DNA of 64,000 nucleotides from Rhodoglobus sp. (GTDB lineage: Bacteria > Actinomycetota > Actinomycetes > Actinomycetales > Microbacteriaceae). This document shows, in pieces, positions 7,330-15,303 of the stretch (position 1 is its first letter; every line of letters begins with the position of its first letter). The position numbers and the translations under genes are program-made. The stretch is from positions 223,568 to 287,567 of the forward strand of contig JAODAV010000008.1 in assembly GCA_025463605.1 (NCBI GenBank), given 5' to 3'. The notes beneath the pieces were generated by a model. The model did not search any database, had not been told where the DNA came from, and worked only from the letters and a program-made list of their open reading frames with translations.

Positions 7330-7498
7330 ACGAGAACTGTCCGCCCCGAGCAGCGGACGGAAGAATCTGCCAGGCGCCCACGACTCCAACCACCGTGACG
7401 AGCACCAGCGCAGATCGCTGGCTTCCCCGCCATGCTGCCAGCAATGGCACAGCGGCGAACATGGTAGCTCCCGCCATCCTCACTCCTACGCGGATCAC
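7330..7498 (-). pseudogene. Hydrophobic protein fragment upstream of the sigma remnant
   Basis: A short frame encodes a two-helix hydrophobic segment (MAGATMFAAVPLLAAWRG and ALVLVTVVGVVGAWQIL). It runs into the sigma remnant in a different frame. It probably is a leftover of a membrane protein of the same lost operon; no family is recognised and chance cannot be excluded. Confidence 0.3.
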
Positions 7499-7590
7499 GA
7501 TCGCGATGGCGACACTTGAAGACGTCCCGATTCGTGCCGGGGCCCATCGCGCTGGTTAGCTAGGTGTGCGACAGACGAGAGGTCAGCAAC

Positions 7591-7992
7591 ATGGATTACG
7601 ACGTCAAGCGGGACGACGCGCAGTGGCGAGCCAACCTGAAGCCCGAAGAGTATGCAGTCCTGCGAGAGGCCGCCACTGAGCGGCCGTGGACCGGCGAGCT
7701 GCTCGACGAAGACCGGGCCGGGTTGTACACGTGCAAGGCATGCGGGAACGAGCTGTTCGTGGCGGGCACCAAGTTCGACTCCGGATGCGGGTGGCCCAGC
7801 TTCTACGAATCCGTTCGACCTGACGCCGTCGAACTCATCCCCGACTCGAGCCTCGGGGTCGAGCGCACTGAAGTTCGATGCGCTCGCTGCGGCTCACATC
7901 TGGGCCACGTCTTCCCCGACGGTGTCGGCACCCCCACAGGCGACCGGTACTGCATGAACTCACTCGCGCTGGACTTCACCCCCGAAGGGTAG
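7591..7992 (+). CDS. msrB: Peptide-methionine (R)-S-oxide reductase MsrB
   Basis: A 133-residue single-domain MsrB that reduces methionine-R-sulfoxide in oxidised proteins. The zinc-site pairs CKAC (about residues 49-52) and CARC (about 95-98) are present, as are the core GWPSF and the catalytic GDRYCMNSLALDF with the resolving selenocysteine-position Cys. The ATG at 7591 follows GAGAGG at 7577-7582; a GTG at 7564 is in frame but adds nine unconserved residues. It is convergent with the DsbA-like gene 12 bases away, in an oxidative-stress neighbourhood. Confidence 0.92.
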   Translation: MDYDVKRDDAQWRANLKPEEYAVLREAATERPWTGELLDEDRAGLYTCKACGNELFVAGTKFDSGCGWPSFYESVRPDAVELIPDSSLGVERTEVRCARCGSHLGHVFPDGVGTPTGDRYCMNSLALDFTPEG

Positions 7993-8003
7993 CCGTACCA
8001 CCT

Positions 8004-8819
8004 TCAGTCCCCTTCGGTCACCTGCAGAACGAACGCCTGGAACGCCGCGCGGTCGTCGACGGCACCGGGATACTTCTGGCCGTTGACGATGACCGTCGGA
8101 GTGCCGATCACTTTGTCCACGTCTGCGTCGGGCAGCGGACCCCGCAGAGCTCGAGCCGATGCCGAGTTCACCCAGGGGGAGAAGCGCTCGTCGACGATGC
8201 ATGCACCAATCTCGTCGGCTCTCTCGAAGTCCGCGGCGAAGCCGGCGAGTTCGTCGTCGGTCAGTCCAGTGGTGCCCTCCGCGGGCTGATTCGCGAACAG
8301 CGCGGCGTGGAACTCGTAGAACCGGTTCGGTGCGAAATTGGCAACGCACGCCGCCGCGTTGGCTGCTCGCGTGGAGTACTTCGTGCCCTGGGAGCTCTGA
8401 TCCCGAATCGAGATGGGATGGATCTCGAGCTCGAATTCCCCCGTGTCGACGAGACTCGCGATGTAGCCGCCGTTCGTCTCCTCGAACTGCTGGCAGAACG
8501 GGCAGATGTAGTCGATGTACATGCGGATGGTGGTGCCATCCCCCTCCGACGGCACGGGCTCCTCCCCCGGCGCCAGCCCGGGAGTCTCGGTCGCGACGAA
8601 TCCCCTGCCCAGCAGGATTCCGTCACTGCTCATGTTGAGCGGACCGCCCGAGGGCGCCCGCACCGACGAGAGCAGCACGACGACGACGATGCCGATCACC
8701 GCGGCGGCCCCGAGGCCCAGTCCGCCCTGCAGCAAAGCCCGGTTTCGACGGTCGCGCCGCCGTTGTTCGTCCCGCGCGGCCCTCGCCTTCTCGCGTGCCT
8801 CCTCGCGGCGCCGATTCAT
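8004..8819 (-). CDS. Membrane-anchored DsbA-like thioredoxin-fold protein
   Basis: A 271-residue protein: a very basic cytoplasmic N-terminus (MNRRREEAREKARAARDEQRR), one membrane helix (about 30-52) and an extracellular thioredoxin fold with active site CPFC (106-109) and the cis-proline segment GTPTVIVNG near the end. This is the DsbA/BdbD-like layout of actinobacterial oxidoreductases that make or handle disulfides outside the membrane. The ATG at 8819 shares a base with the stop of the upstream small membrane gene (TGATG). Third gene of the ECF sigma operon, so probably a target or modulator of that sigma factor. Confidence 0.85.
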   Translation of the reverse strand: MNRRREEAREKARAARDEQRRRDRRNRALLQGGLGLGAAAVIGIVVVVLLSSVRAPSGGPLNMSSDGILLGRGFVATETPGLAPGEEPVPSEGDGTTIRMYIDYICPFCQQFEETNGGYIASLVDTGEFELEIHPISIRDQSSQGTKYSTRAANAAACVANFAPNRFYEFHAALFANQPAEGTTGLTDDELAGFAADFERADEIGACIVDERFSPWVNSASARALRGPLPDADVDKVIGTPTVIVNGQKYPGAVDDRAAFQAFVLQVTEGD

Positions 8820-9043
8820 CAGGCGACGCACTCGGTGAGCGAGGTGGCCACCGGATGCGCGACCCCCGAACTCCCGACGACGAGACCCGCGGAGAACGTG
8901 CCCGCGACCACGGCGAGCCCCAGCGCTGCGACGGCCCACCTGTGGTGCTGCCGGCCGTGCTCGATTTGCGCCATGACCCGGGGATGCACGGCTCGCACCA
9001 CCTCGTCGATGTCCTGCTGCGACGGCCCTGTACGAGTGCTCAT
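8819..9043 (-). CDS. Small single-pass membrane protein, candidate anti-sigma factor
   Basis: A 74-residue protein: a cytoplasmic N-terminus of about 34 residues with DIDEVVRAVHPRVMAQIEHG, one membrane helix (about 35-57), and a short outer tail with a single cysteine three residues from the end (ECVA). Its ATG overlaps the sigma stop (ATGA, 9040-9043), the usual sigma/anti-sigma arrangement. It lacks the HxxxCxxC zinc motif of classic ZAS anti-sigmas. The lone outer cysteine next to a DsbA-like partner suggests redox sensing, which is inference. Confidence 0.6.
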   Translation of the reverse strand: MSTRTGPSQQDIDEVVRAVHPRVMAQIEHGRQHHRWAVAALGLAVVAGTFSAGLVVGSSGVAHPVATSLTECVA

Positions 9044-9564
9044 GCTCCGGCTCCTCCTTCGGTTAGCGCCAGGCGCAGCCGCGCTCGCGCCCGTTCCAGA
9101 CGTTTTCCCACCGCTCCCGGAGTCGAGCCGAGAACGGCAGCCGCCTGCGCGTACGTCATGCCGTCGATCAGGCACAGGCGGCACACCGCCTCGTCCATGC
9201 GACTGAGCTTGCGCAGCTCGGCGTCGATCCAGTGGAGGTCCTCCCCGCCGTCAGACCCCGCGATGTCGGTCGTGAGCGGCGCCGATCTGTCGCGCGCCAC
9301 CCGGCGCAGCAGGTTGTTCACGTGGTTGCGGCACACGACCATGAGCCACGGCAGCATCGACTCGTCGACGATCCGCATGTCGGAGCGCTTGCGCCACGCC
9401 GTGAGGAAGGTCTCCTGCAGCACTTCCTCGACCAGATCACGTGCCCTGAGACGTGACCACGCATACCTCGCGAGCACGGGCGCGTGCCTCTCGTAGCACG
9501 CGTCGCATGCCACGCGCTCACCCGCGCGGATTCCCGCGAGCAGGTCGACGTCGAGCTGTGGCAC
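9040..9564 (-). CDS. ECF-family RNA polymerase sigma factor
   Basis: A 174-residue sigma factor. Region 2 spans about residues 20-85 (YAWSRLRARDLVEEVLQETF, then TAWRKR, with MLPWLMVVCRNHVNNLLRR). Region 4 spans about 115-165 (RLCLIDGMTYAQAAAVLGSTPGAVGKRLERAR). A short acidic linker joins them. It heads a three-gene operon with a small membrane protein and a DsbA-like protein, and is divergent from a lipoprotein gene across a 72-bp region rich in inverted repeats. Probably controlled post-translationally by the membrane partner. Confidence 0.9.
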   Translation of the reverse strand: MPQLDVDLLAGIRAGERVACDACYERHAPVLARYAWSRLRARDLVEEVLQETFLTAWRKRSDMRIVDESMLPWLMVVCRNHVNNLLRRVARDRSAPLTTDIAGSDGGEDLHWIDAELRKLSRMDEAVCRLCLIDGMTYAQAAAVLGSTPGAVGKRLERARARLRLALTEGGAGA

Positions 9565-9615
9565 GGTTCCTCCTTACCCTTGTCATGTCGGGTGCCCGCG
9601 AATCGTGACAAGCAA

Positions 9616-9633
9616 GAGATGTGACTACATCTC
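9616..9633. promoter_or_regulatory. Perfect inverted repeat between sigma operon and lipoprotein
   Basis: GAGATGT, spacer GACT, ACATCTC: 7-bp arms without mismatch. A second, wider pair, CTTGTCA (9577-9583) and TGACAAG (9605-9611), lies just upstream. The repeat ends 3 bases before the ATG at 9637, too close for a normal ribosome site, so it may be an operator and the lipoprotein may start at 9658 instead. Confidence 0.4.
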
Positions 9634-9636
9634 AAC

Positions 9637-10422
9637 ATGTCCCGCTACGGTTGGGTCATGTTTCGGGCTTCCGCTCTCGCAGGTCTCCTTCTCGCGGGCG
9701 CCGTCCTCTCGGGATGCACGCCGACCCCGGTCCCTCCGCTCGAGCCGCTTCCACCAACGTTCGAAGCCGTCGAGCCGCCCGGCGTCGGCACGGTGGTCGC
9801 CTCCGGCACCTTCGAGTCGCCGACGGGCGAGGTCAGCGGATCGCTAACGATCCGGGTCGCTGAGACGCACTTCTACGAGCTCGAGCTCCACGACTTCACT
9901 GGTCCAGAAGGGATTGTCGACGCGCAACTGGTGCCCGAGCGCATGACCTCCGCGCGCACGTGTTATGACACGGGCTTTCGCACAAGTGCACAGCTGGCTG
10001 GACCAGGCTCGCAAGCCCTCCCGCTCGGCGACATCGGGAACATCGGCCCGAGCGGTGGGAACAACCCGACCTTCCTCGACGCCGTGGTCATCGTCGTGCA
10101 TACCGACCCGCGCGATGCGGCGACGTGCTACCTCCCCGTCGCCGGGTTCGCCAACCTCGAGTGGGATTTCCCCGACATGCGGCCCGACATCGCAGTCGAG
10201 GACCACGGCCCGCGGGTGGGTGCCGAGGGCGAGGTCACCGAGGCGAACGGCCGTCCGCTGGCATACCTCGTCGCCCCCGACGACATCCTCGGCGAGATCG
10301 CCGAGCGGTTCGGGCTCACGATCGACGATCTCCTCTACCTCAACCCGACGCGTGTCAGCGGTGCCGACGATTCGATCGCCTACGCCGACGAGGTGCTCAA
10401 CCTCGACAAGGCGAATCGGTGA
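9637..10422 (+). CDS. Lipoprotein with C-terminal LysM-like domain
   Basis: A 261-residue secreted protein with a lipobox LSGC (Cys27, counting from 9637; Cys20 if the ATG at 9658 is used). A Pro-rich linker follows, then a beta-rich domain of unknown family with two cysteines (CYDTGF and ATCYLPVAG regions). The C-terminal 50 residues (PDDILGEIAERFGLTIDDLLYLNP) look like a LysM peptidoglycan-binding motif with its typical I-x-x-RFG-x-x-x-x-x-L-x-x-N pattern. Probably anchored outside the membrane and contacting the wall. Divergent from the ECF sigma operon and possibly under its control. Confidence 0.7.
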   Translation: MSRYGWVMFRASALAGLLLAGAVLSGCTPTPVPPLEPLPPTFEAVEPPGVGTVVASGTFESPTGEVSGSLTIRVAETHFYELELHDFTGPEGIVDAQLVPERMTSARTCYDTGFRTSAQLAGPGSQALPLGDIGNIGPSGGNNPTFLDAVVIVVHTDPRDAATCYLPVAGFANLEWDFPDMRPDIAVEDHGPRVGAEGEVTEANGRPLAYLVAPDDILGEIAERFGLTIDDLLYLNPTRVSGADDSIAYADEVLNLDKANR

Positions 10423-10496
10423 CCAATCCCGTGCACTGGCGGTCCTGGTGAGCTAAACCCCTGTTCAGCCCGGGTGGCCGCTGTTACCGTTCTGGA

Positions 10497-12221
10497 ATGG
10501 AGGCAGCACACGACATCCCGCACGCGGACCCCGCGCTCGTCGACGTGCCGCTGCTCGCGCGCATCCGGGAGTCGGTGATCGGCGACGACCAGGTCATGCC
10601 GGGGCCGTTCGGCCCGCGCCGCGTCACCTACGCGGACTACACCGCGAGCGGCAGGTCGCTCGGGTTCATCGAGGACTTCGTGCGCGACGAAGTGCTCCCC
10701 CGCTATGCGAACACCCACACCGAGTCGAGCGGCACAGGCTTGCAGACGACGAGACTGCGCGAGGATGCCCGTGCCGCCATCCACCACGCAGTGAACGGCG
10801 ACGACGACACCATCGTCATCTTCACGGGCAGCGGATCGACGGCAGCGATCGACAAACTCGTCGGCATTCTGGGGCTGCGCATCCCGGCGGATCTCGACGT
10901 GAAGTACGGGCTCACCGCGAGCATCCCACGCGGGGAGCGCCCGGTGGTGTTCATCGGGCCGTTCGAGCACCACAGCAACGAGCTTCCGTGGCGCGAGTCC
11001 ATCGCCGACGTCGTGACAATTCCCGAGGATGCCGACGGCCACGTCGATCTCGAACGTCTGCGCTCCGAGCTCGCCGCCTACGCAAACCGCCCGCTCAAGA
11101 TCGGCTCGTTCAGCGCCGCGAGCAACGTCACGGGTATCATCACCGATTCGACCCTCGTCACGCGCGTGCTTCACGAACATGGGGCGCTCGCGTTCTGGGA
11201 CTTCGCGGCGGCCGCACCCTACGTCGACATCGACGTGACTGCTGCGGGCTTCGACGCCGTCTTCATCTCGCCGCACAAGTTCATCGGCGGTCCGGGCACC
11301 CCGGGAGTGCTCGTAGCGAAACGCGCGCTTCTGACCAATTCCGTTCCCGATGTCGTCGGCGGAGGCACGGTCGCCTACGTCAACCCTCTCGAGCACCGCT
11401 ACCTCACGGATCCGGCCCACCGCGAGGAGGGCGGCACGCCGGCGATCATCGAGTCGATTCGCGCCGGCCTGGTGTTCGAGCTCAAGAGCGCCGTCGGCGT
11501 TGAGACGATCAGAGCTCTCGAGCACGACTTCCTGCGGAGGGCGCTCGCGGCCTGGGGCACGCATCCGGGCATCCAGATCCTCGGAAATCCCGACGCCGAG
11601 CGCCTCTCGATCGTGTCGTTCGTCATCAAGCGCCCCGGCGGTCGGTACTTGCACCACAACGTCGTCGTGGCGATCCTCAACGATCTCTTCGGTATCCAAT
11701 CGAGGGGCGGATGCTCGTGCGCCGGCCCCTACGGGCACCGCCTGCTCGGCATCGACATCGAGCGGTCGCACGAGTTCGAGCGCGAAATCGCGAGCGGTTG
11801 CGAGGGCATCAAGCCCGGCTGGGTGCGCGTGAGTTTCAACTACTTCATCAGCGACGCCGTGTTCCGCTACATCGTGAGGGCAGTCTCGATGGTCGCCGAT
11901 CACGGCTGGAAGCTCGTGCCGCACTACCGCTTCTCGCTCGACACGGGACTGTGGCGCCATGAGAACGGCCCGGTCGAGCCACCGCTGCGGCTCGCCCAGC
12001 TCGCGTACGACGCCGACGGGGTGCTGACCTTCCCTCGGCACCAGGAGCGCGCCCCGGAGTCGGTGCTCGAGGGTTATCTCGCGGATGCCGCGGCCCTCCT
12101 CGACGCGCTGCCCGATCCCTATGCGGGCGGCGAGCCGCCCCACGTCGCGGATGACCGGCTCAGCGAGGACTTCGAGCACTTGCGCTGGTTCGACCTGCCC
12201 GCGGCATCTCTCGGCCGCTGA
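10497..12221 (+). CDS. Class V aminotransferase / cysteine-desulfurase-like PLP enzyme
   Basis: A 574-residue fold-type I PLP enzyme. Features seen: [17 protein letters not shown] (phosphate-binding turn), [12 protein letters not shown] (the PLP pyridine Asp region), and [18 protein letters not shown] with Lys261 as the PLP-binding lysine. A cysteine loop [12 protein letters not shown] at about 400-410 occupies the place of the catalytic Cys loop of cysteine desulfurases. It is longer than a typical 400-residue desulfurase, with about 120 extra C-terminal residues. No iron-sulfur assembly genes lie nearby, so the substrate is open. Confidence 0.8.
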   Translation: MEAAHDIPHADPALVDVPLLARIRESVIGDDQVMPGPFGPRRVTYADYTASGRSLGFIEDFVRDEVLPRYANTHTESSGTGLQTTRLREDARAAIHHAVNGDDDTIVIFTGSGSTAAIDKLVGILGLRIPADLDVKYGLTASIPRGERPVVFIGPFEHHSNELPWRESIADVVTIPEDADGHVDLERLRSELAAYANRPLKIGSFSAASNVTGIITDSTLVTRVLHEHGALAFWDFAAAAPYVDIDVTAAGFDAVFISPHKFIGGPGTPGVLVAKRALLTNSVPDVVGGGTVAYVNPLEHRYLTDPAHREEGGTPAIIESIRAGLVFELKSAVGVETIRALEHDFLRRALAAWGTHPGIQILGNPDAERLSIVSFVIKRPGGRYLHHNVVVAILNDLFGIQSRGGCSCAGPYGHRLLGIDIERSHEFEREIASGCEGIKPGWVRVSFNYFISDAVFRYIVRAVSMVADHGWKLVPHYRFSLDTGLWRHENGPVEPPLRLAQLAYDADGVLTFPRHQERAPESVLEGYLADAAALLDALPDPYAGGEPPHVADDRLSEDFEHLRWFDLPAASLGR

Positions 12222-12225
12222 CGCC

Positions 12226-12252
12226 CCCCGCCGCTCGGTGAGCGCGGCGGGG
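12226..12252 (+). terminator. GC-rich hairpin after the aminotransferase gene
   Basis: CCCCGCCGC (12226-12234) and GCGGCGGGG (12244-12252) form a perfect 9-bp stem with a 9-base loop, five bases after the stop codon. There is no following T run, so termination strength is uncertain; it would also face the ABC remnant from the other side. Confidence 0.5.
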
Positions 12253-12276
12253 TGCGCCATCCTGTCGCCTACTGGT

Positions 12277-12528
12277 ACCGTCGTCCGGCTGGTAGCTGCC
12301 GGAGAGCAGTTTCATGAGGGTGGACTTGCCCGCACCGTTCTCGCCGACGACTGCGAGAACCTCACCGTGATGGAGTTCGAGGTGCACCTTGTCGAGAGCC
12401 TGGACCCCGGGAAAGCTCTTGCTCGCGCCGACGACCCGAAGTAGTGGCGACCGCTCGGCACCTGTGGTCACTCGGGGCCTCCTTTGGCTCTGGTGCCGAG
12501 CAGAAACATCCGATGTATCGACTGTCAA
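12277..12528 (-). pseudogene. Truncated sugar-ABC ATP-binding protein (RbsA/MglA type)
   Basis: The minus-strand frame encodes a normal N-terminus of a sugar-import ATPase: [20 protein letters not shown], then the Walker A motif [23 protein letters not shown]. Similarity stops there (about 12277) and the frame runs into sequence antisense to the aminotransferase gene end. Everything after Walker A (signature, Walker B, second ATPase half) is missing, as are permease and binding-protein genes. The in-frame start is a TTG at 12528. A deletion has removed the rest of the operon. Confidence 0.75.
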
Positions 12529-12673
12529 GGTTCGAAGTGCTTTCGCTGAATGCAGCGTTTTGTTACCTGGCTGGCCTCCATAGTTCTGATGTTCGATCGC
12601 CCCGCAGCGCTCTCGTCGCAGTCTGCCCCGCCGCGCGTCACGTCCGGGCCCGGCCTACAGTTACGCTGTCGAG
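12529..12673. other. Intergenic stretch without recognised features
   Basis: Lies between the ABC ATPase remnant and the glycerate kinase gene. It is noticeably more AT-rich at 12530-12600 than its neighbours and presumably contains the promoter of the kinase gene. I see no inverted repeat or RNA gene in it. Confidence 0.4.
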
Positions 12674-13768
12674 GTGCCATTCACCGTCGTCATCGCACCC
12701 GATTCGTTCAAGGGATCGCTTCCCGCCCGCGAGGTCGCCGAGGCGATCGCGAGCGGCTGGCGCTCGGTGCGCGCCGACGACGAGCTGGTGCTGCTGCCGC
12801 AGGCCGACGGGGGCGAGGGAACCCTCGATGCCGTCGAGGCAGCCGTGCCCGGTGCCATGCGGCACAGGGTGGGCGCCGTCACGGGACCGAACGGCAATCC
12901 CACTCCCGGTGAGTGGCTGGAGCTCCCCGGCGGGGTCGCGGTGGTCGAGCTGGCCCAGTCGAGTGGTCTGCCGCTCATGGACGTTCTCGACCCTCTCGGC
13001 GCGACGACGCGCGGGCTCGGCGAGGTCATCCGTTCGGCTCTCGATTCTGGCGCACGCTCGCTCGTGATCGGACTCGGCGGATCGGCGTCCACGGACGGCG
13101 CGGCGGGTGCGCTCGCGGCGCTCGGGCTCGAGTTCGTCGACGAACAGGGCGAACTCATCGGGGACGGCGGCGGGGAGCTTACCCGGATCGTCGACGTGCG
13201 CCCGGCGGGCATGGCCGAGGCTCCCGCCGGCGGGGTAACGCTGCTGACCGATGTCACCGCTCCCCTGCTGGGGCCCACCGGCGCCGCCGCGGTCTTCGGT
13301 CCCCAGAAGGGCGCGCGGCCGCAGGATGTTGCCCAACTCGACGCCGCGCTCGCGCACTTCGCCAGGATGCTCGGCGGTGATCCCCTCGTGGCCGGAACGG
13401 GTGCGGCCGGTGGGGCAGGATTCGGATTCTCCGCGGTGTGGGGCGCACACATCGAGTCGGGCGCCGACTACCTGGCGCGGCTGACGGGCCTCTCCGACAC
13501 CATCGCGCGCGCCGACGTGCTGCTCACGGGCGAAGGACGGTTCGACGAGCAGTCGCTCACCGGCAAGGTCGTCGGGCAGCTACTCGAGGCCGCCGCGCGG
13601 GCCGATGTGAGGGCGGGGGTGATCGCGGGCCAGGTGACGGCGAAGAGCGACGCGTGGACGGCATCCCTCACCGAACTCGCCGGCTCGGTCGACGCGGCGC
13701 TGGCGCACCCGGCGGCATGGCTGCGCGCGGCGGGCGCGCAAGCCGCCGAGGAACTCAGTCGACCGTAG
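12674..13768 (+). CDS. Glycerate kinase
   Basis: A 364-residue GarK/GlxK-family enzyme that phosphorylates glycerate (usually to 2-phosphoglycerate), feeding it into lower glycolysis. The family start FTVVIAPDSFKGSLPAREVA, then LLPQADGGEGTLDA, IGLGGSASTDGAAGALAALG, FGPQKGA and the closing LTGEGRFDEQSLTGKVV are all present, and length is normal. GTG start at 12674. It ends 14 bases inside the convergent RamB-like gene. Together with the neighbouring regulator and PEP carboxykinase it marks a three-carbon metabolism zone. Confidence 0.9.
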   Translation: MPFTVVIAPDSFKGSLPAREVAEAIASGWRSVRADDELVLLPQADGGEGTLDAVEAAVPGAMRHRVGAVTGPNGNPTPGEWLELPGGVAVVELAQSSGLPLMDVLDPLGATTRGLGEVIRSALDSGARSLVIGLGGSASTDGAAGALAALGLEFVDEQGELIGDGGGELTRIVDVRPAGMAEAPAGGVTLLTDVTAPLLGPTGAAAVFGPQKGARPQDVAQLDAALAHFARMLGGDPLVAGTGAAGGAGFGFSAVWGAHIESGADYLARLTGLSDTIARADVLLTGEGRFDEQSLTGKVVGQLLEAAARADVRAGVIAGQVTAKSDAWTASLTELAGSVDAALAHPAAWLRAAGAQAAEELSRP

Positions 13769-15191
13769 CGCTGTGCGCTTCGAGGAACTCGTAGAGCTCG
13801 CGATCGTCGACCCCGGGGAAGGTGCCTGAGGGCAGGGGCGAGAGGATGTGCGCGTGCAGTTTCGCGCTCGACCAGGCTTTGCCCGACCATCGCTCGCTCA
13901 GCCCTGACTCCGGGCGGCGGCAGCAGCTCTCGTCCGGGCACGTCGAGCGCGTGCGATTGGTGGTCTCGCGCCCGCGGAACCACTTCGAATGCGCGAAGGG
14001 CACCCCGATCGTGATCGAGAACTCCTCCGCATCCGTCGTTCCGGTCTGGGTCGAGTCGAAGAACGTGCCTTCCGGGGTATCGGTGTACTGGTAGAACTCG
14101 GTCGTGCGGTTGGTGCGCGTGAACGCCGTGCGCGCGCTCCAGTGCCTGCACACGAGCTGGCCCTCGGTAGAGCCCGTGACGTCGACCGGCAGGCGCAGCT
14201 CGTCGTTCTCGTATGCCTTCGACACGGCGCCGTCGTCTCCGACGCGCAGGAAGTGCAGCTCGAGGTCGAGGTGCGCCGTCGCGAGGTTCGTGAACCGCAG
14301 CGCCGCGGCCTCGTGCGTGACACCGAAGGCGTCCCTGAAGTCCTCGACGGCGATGTTGCGGTCGGCCTTAGCCGCTTGCAGGAACTGCACCGACTGGCGA
14401 CGGGGCATGAGCACGGAGCCAGCGAAGTAGTTGATCTCGAGTCGCTGCTTCAGAAAATCGGCGTAGGTCGCGGGATTCTCGTGGCCGAGCACGCGATGGC
14501 CCATGGCCTGCAGGGCCATGCCGCGCAGACCGTGGCCACCGGGGATGGAGGCAGGCGGCAGGTAGATGCGCCCGTTCTCGAGGTCGGTCACCGATCGCGC
14601 CGAGTGCGGCAGGTCGTTGACGTGCACGAGCTCGAAGCCGAGTCGCTCGGCCATCCGGCTGACCGAGCGGTGCGTGAGCGCGCCCGTGCTGTGGCCGACG
14701 TCGGCGAGCATCTTCTCGGCGATCTCTTCGATGTCCGGCAGGTAGTTGTTGAGCGTGCGCATGTGCTGGCGGAGTTCCGTGTTCGCCCGTCGAGCCTCTT
14801 CGGGGGTGGCTATGGCTTCGCGGGCGCGCCGGTTGAGCTCGCGGTGCAAGCCCACAAGAGCTTCGAGCGTCTCGTCGCTCGTGCCCTTCGCGGGGCGGAT
14901 GCTCGGGAGTCCGAGCGACGCGTACACCGAACTGCGCTGTGCACGGTCGAGTTCGATCTCGAGTGCGGCGCGCTTGCTCGGCGGCGCGTCATCCAGGAGC
15001 TGGGCGAGCTGGATTCCGACCGCGCCCGCGATTGCCGACAGGAGTGTGAGGCGCGGCTCGCGGCGCCCGTTCTCCATGAGGGAGAGCTGGCTTCCGGCGA
15101 TTCCCACCTTCTCACCGAGTTGGTCGAGGGTCAGGCCGGCTCCGGTGCGGAAATGACGGATGCGCTGCCCCAGTGTCACAAGATCATTCAT
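13755..15191 (-). CDS. RamB-type XRE regulator with degenerate peptidase domain
   Basis: A 478-residue regulator. Residues 8-62 are an XRE helix-turn-helix (LGQRIRHFRTGAGLTLDQLG). About 150-330 is an ImmA/IrrE-like domain, but the zinc motif reads GHRVLGH, so the catalytic Glu of HExxH is Arg and peptidase activity is unlikely. The C-terminus (DUF2083-type) carries a cysteine cluster CPDESCC. This layout is that of RamB, which controls acetate and gluconeogenic genes in relatives. The ATG at 15191 is used because a perfect inverted repeat lies directly upstream of it, inside the longer TTG/ATG-extended frame. Divergent from pckG. Confidence 0.8.
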   Translation of the reverse strand: MNDLVTLGQRIRHFRTGAGLTLDQLGEKVGIAGSQLSLMENGRREPRLTLLSAIAGAVGIQLAQLLDDAPPSKRAALEIELDRAQRSSVYASLGLPSIRPAKGTSDETLEALVGLHRELNRRAREAIATPEEARRANTELRQHMRTLNNYLPDIEEIAEKMLADVGHSTGALTHRSVSRMAERLGFELVHVNDLPHSARSVTDLENGRIYLPPASIPGGHGLRGMALQAMGHRVLGHENPATYADFLKQRLEINYFAGSVLMPRRQSVQFLQAAKADRNIAVEDFRDAFGVTHEAAALRFTNLATAHLDLELHFLRVGDDGAVSKAYENDELRLPVDVTGSTEGQLVCRHWSARTAFTRTNRTTEFYQYTDTPEGTFFDSTQTGTTDAEEFSITIGVPFAHSKWFRGRETTNRTRSTCPDESCCRRPESGLSERWSGKAWSSAKLHAHILSPLPSGTFPGVDDRELYEFLEAHSATVD

Positions 15192-15205
15192 GCGTTCACG
15201 ATAGC

Positions 15206-15225
15206 GAAAGATTCCGCAATCTTTC
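15206..15225. promoter_or_regulatory. Perfect 8-bp inverted repeat, candidate RamB-like autoregulatory operator
   Basis: GAAAGATT, spacer CCGC, AATCTTTC without mismatch. It lies 15-34 bases upstream of the regulator start and about 80 bases upstream of pckG, where a dimeric XRE protein could control one or both genes. The link to this regulator is inference from position. Confidence 0.55.
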
Positions 15226-15255
15226 CCCATATTTCTTGGTTCAAGCGCTCAGGGG

Positions 15256-15288
15256 TTGAGTAATAGTGGAACAAGGCAACATTATTAC
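15256..15288 (+). promoter_or_regulatory. Candidate pckG promoter with inverted repeat
   Basis: TTGAGT at 15256-15261 and CATTAT at 15280-15285 (18-bp spacing) resemble -35 and -10 boxes. GTAATA (15260-15265) and TATTAC (15283-15288) form an inverted repeat across them, so a repressor there would block polymerase. Confidence 0.35.
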
Positions 15289-15303
15289 GCTGATAGGAGC
15301 GAC

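Noticed and set aside
10380..12260. A 626-codon open frame on the minus strand under the aminotransferase gene
   Set aside because: It is composed of Arg, Glu, Asp and Val in a pattern expected from antisense of a high-GC gene, and the plus strand encodes a clear PLP enzyme with all motifs.
12160..12528. Functional ABC ATPase on the minus strand
   Set aside because: Only the N-terminus with Walker A is present. Signature and Walker B are missing and the frame enters antisense DNA.
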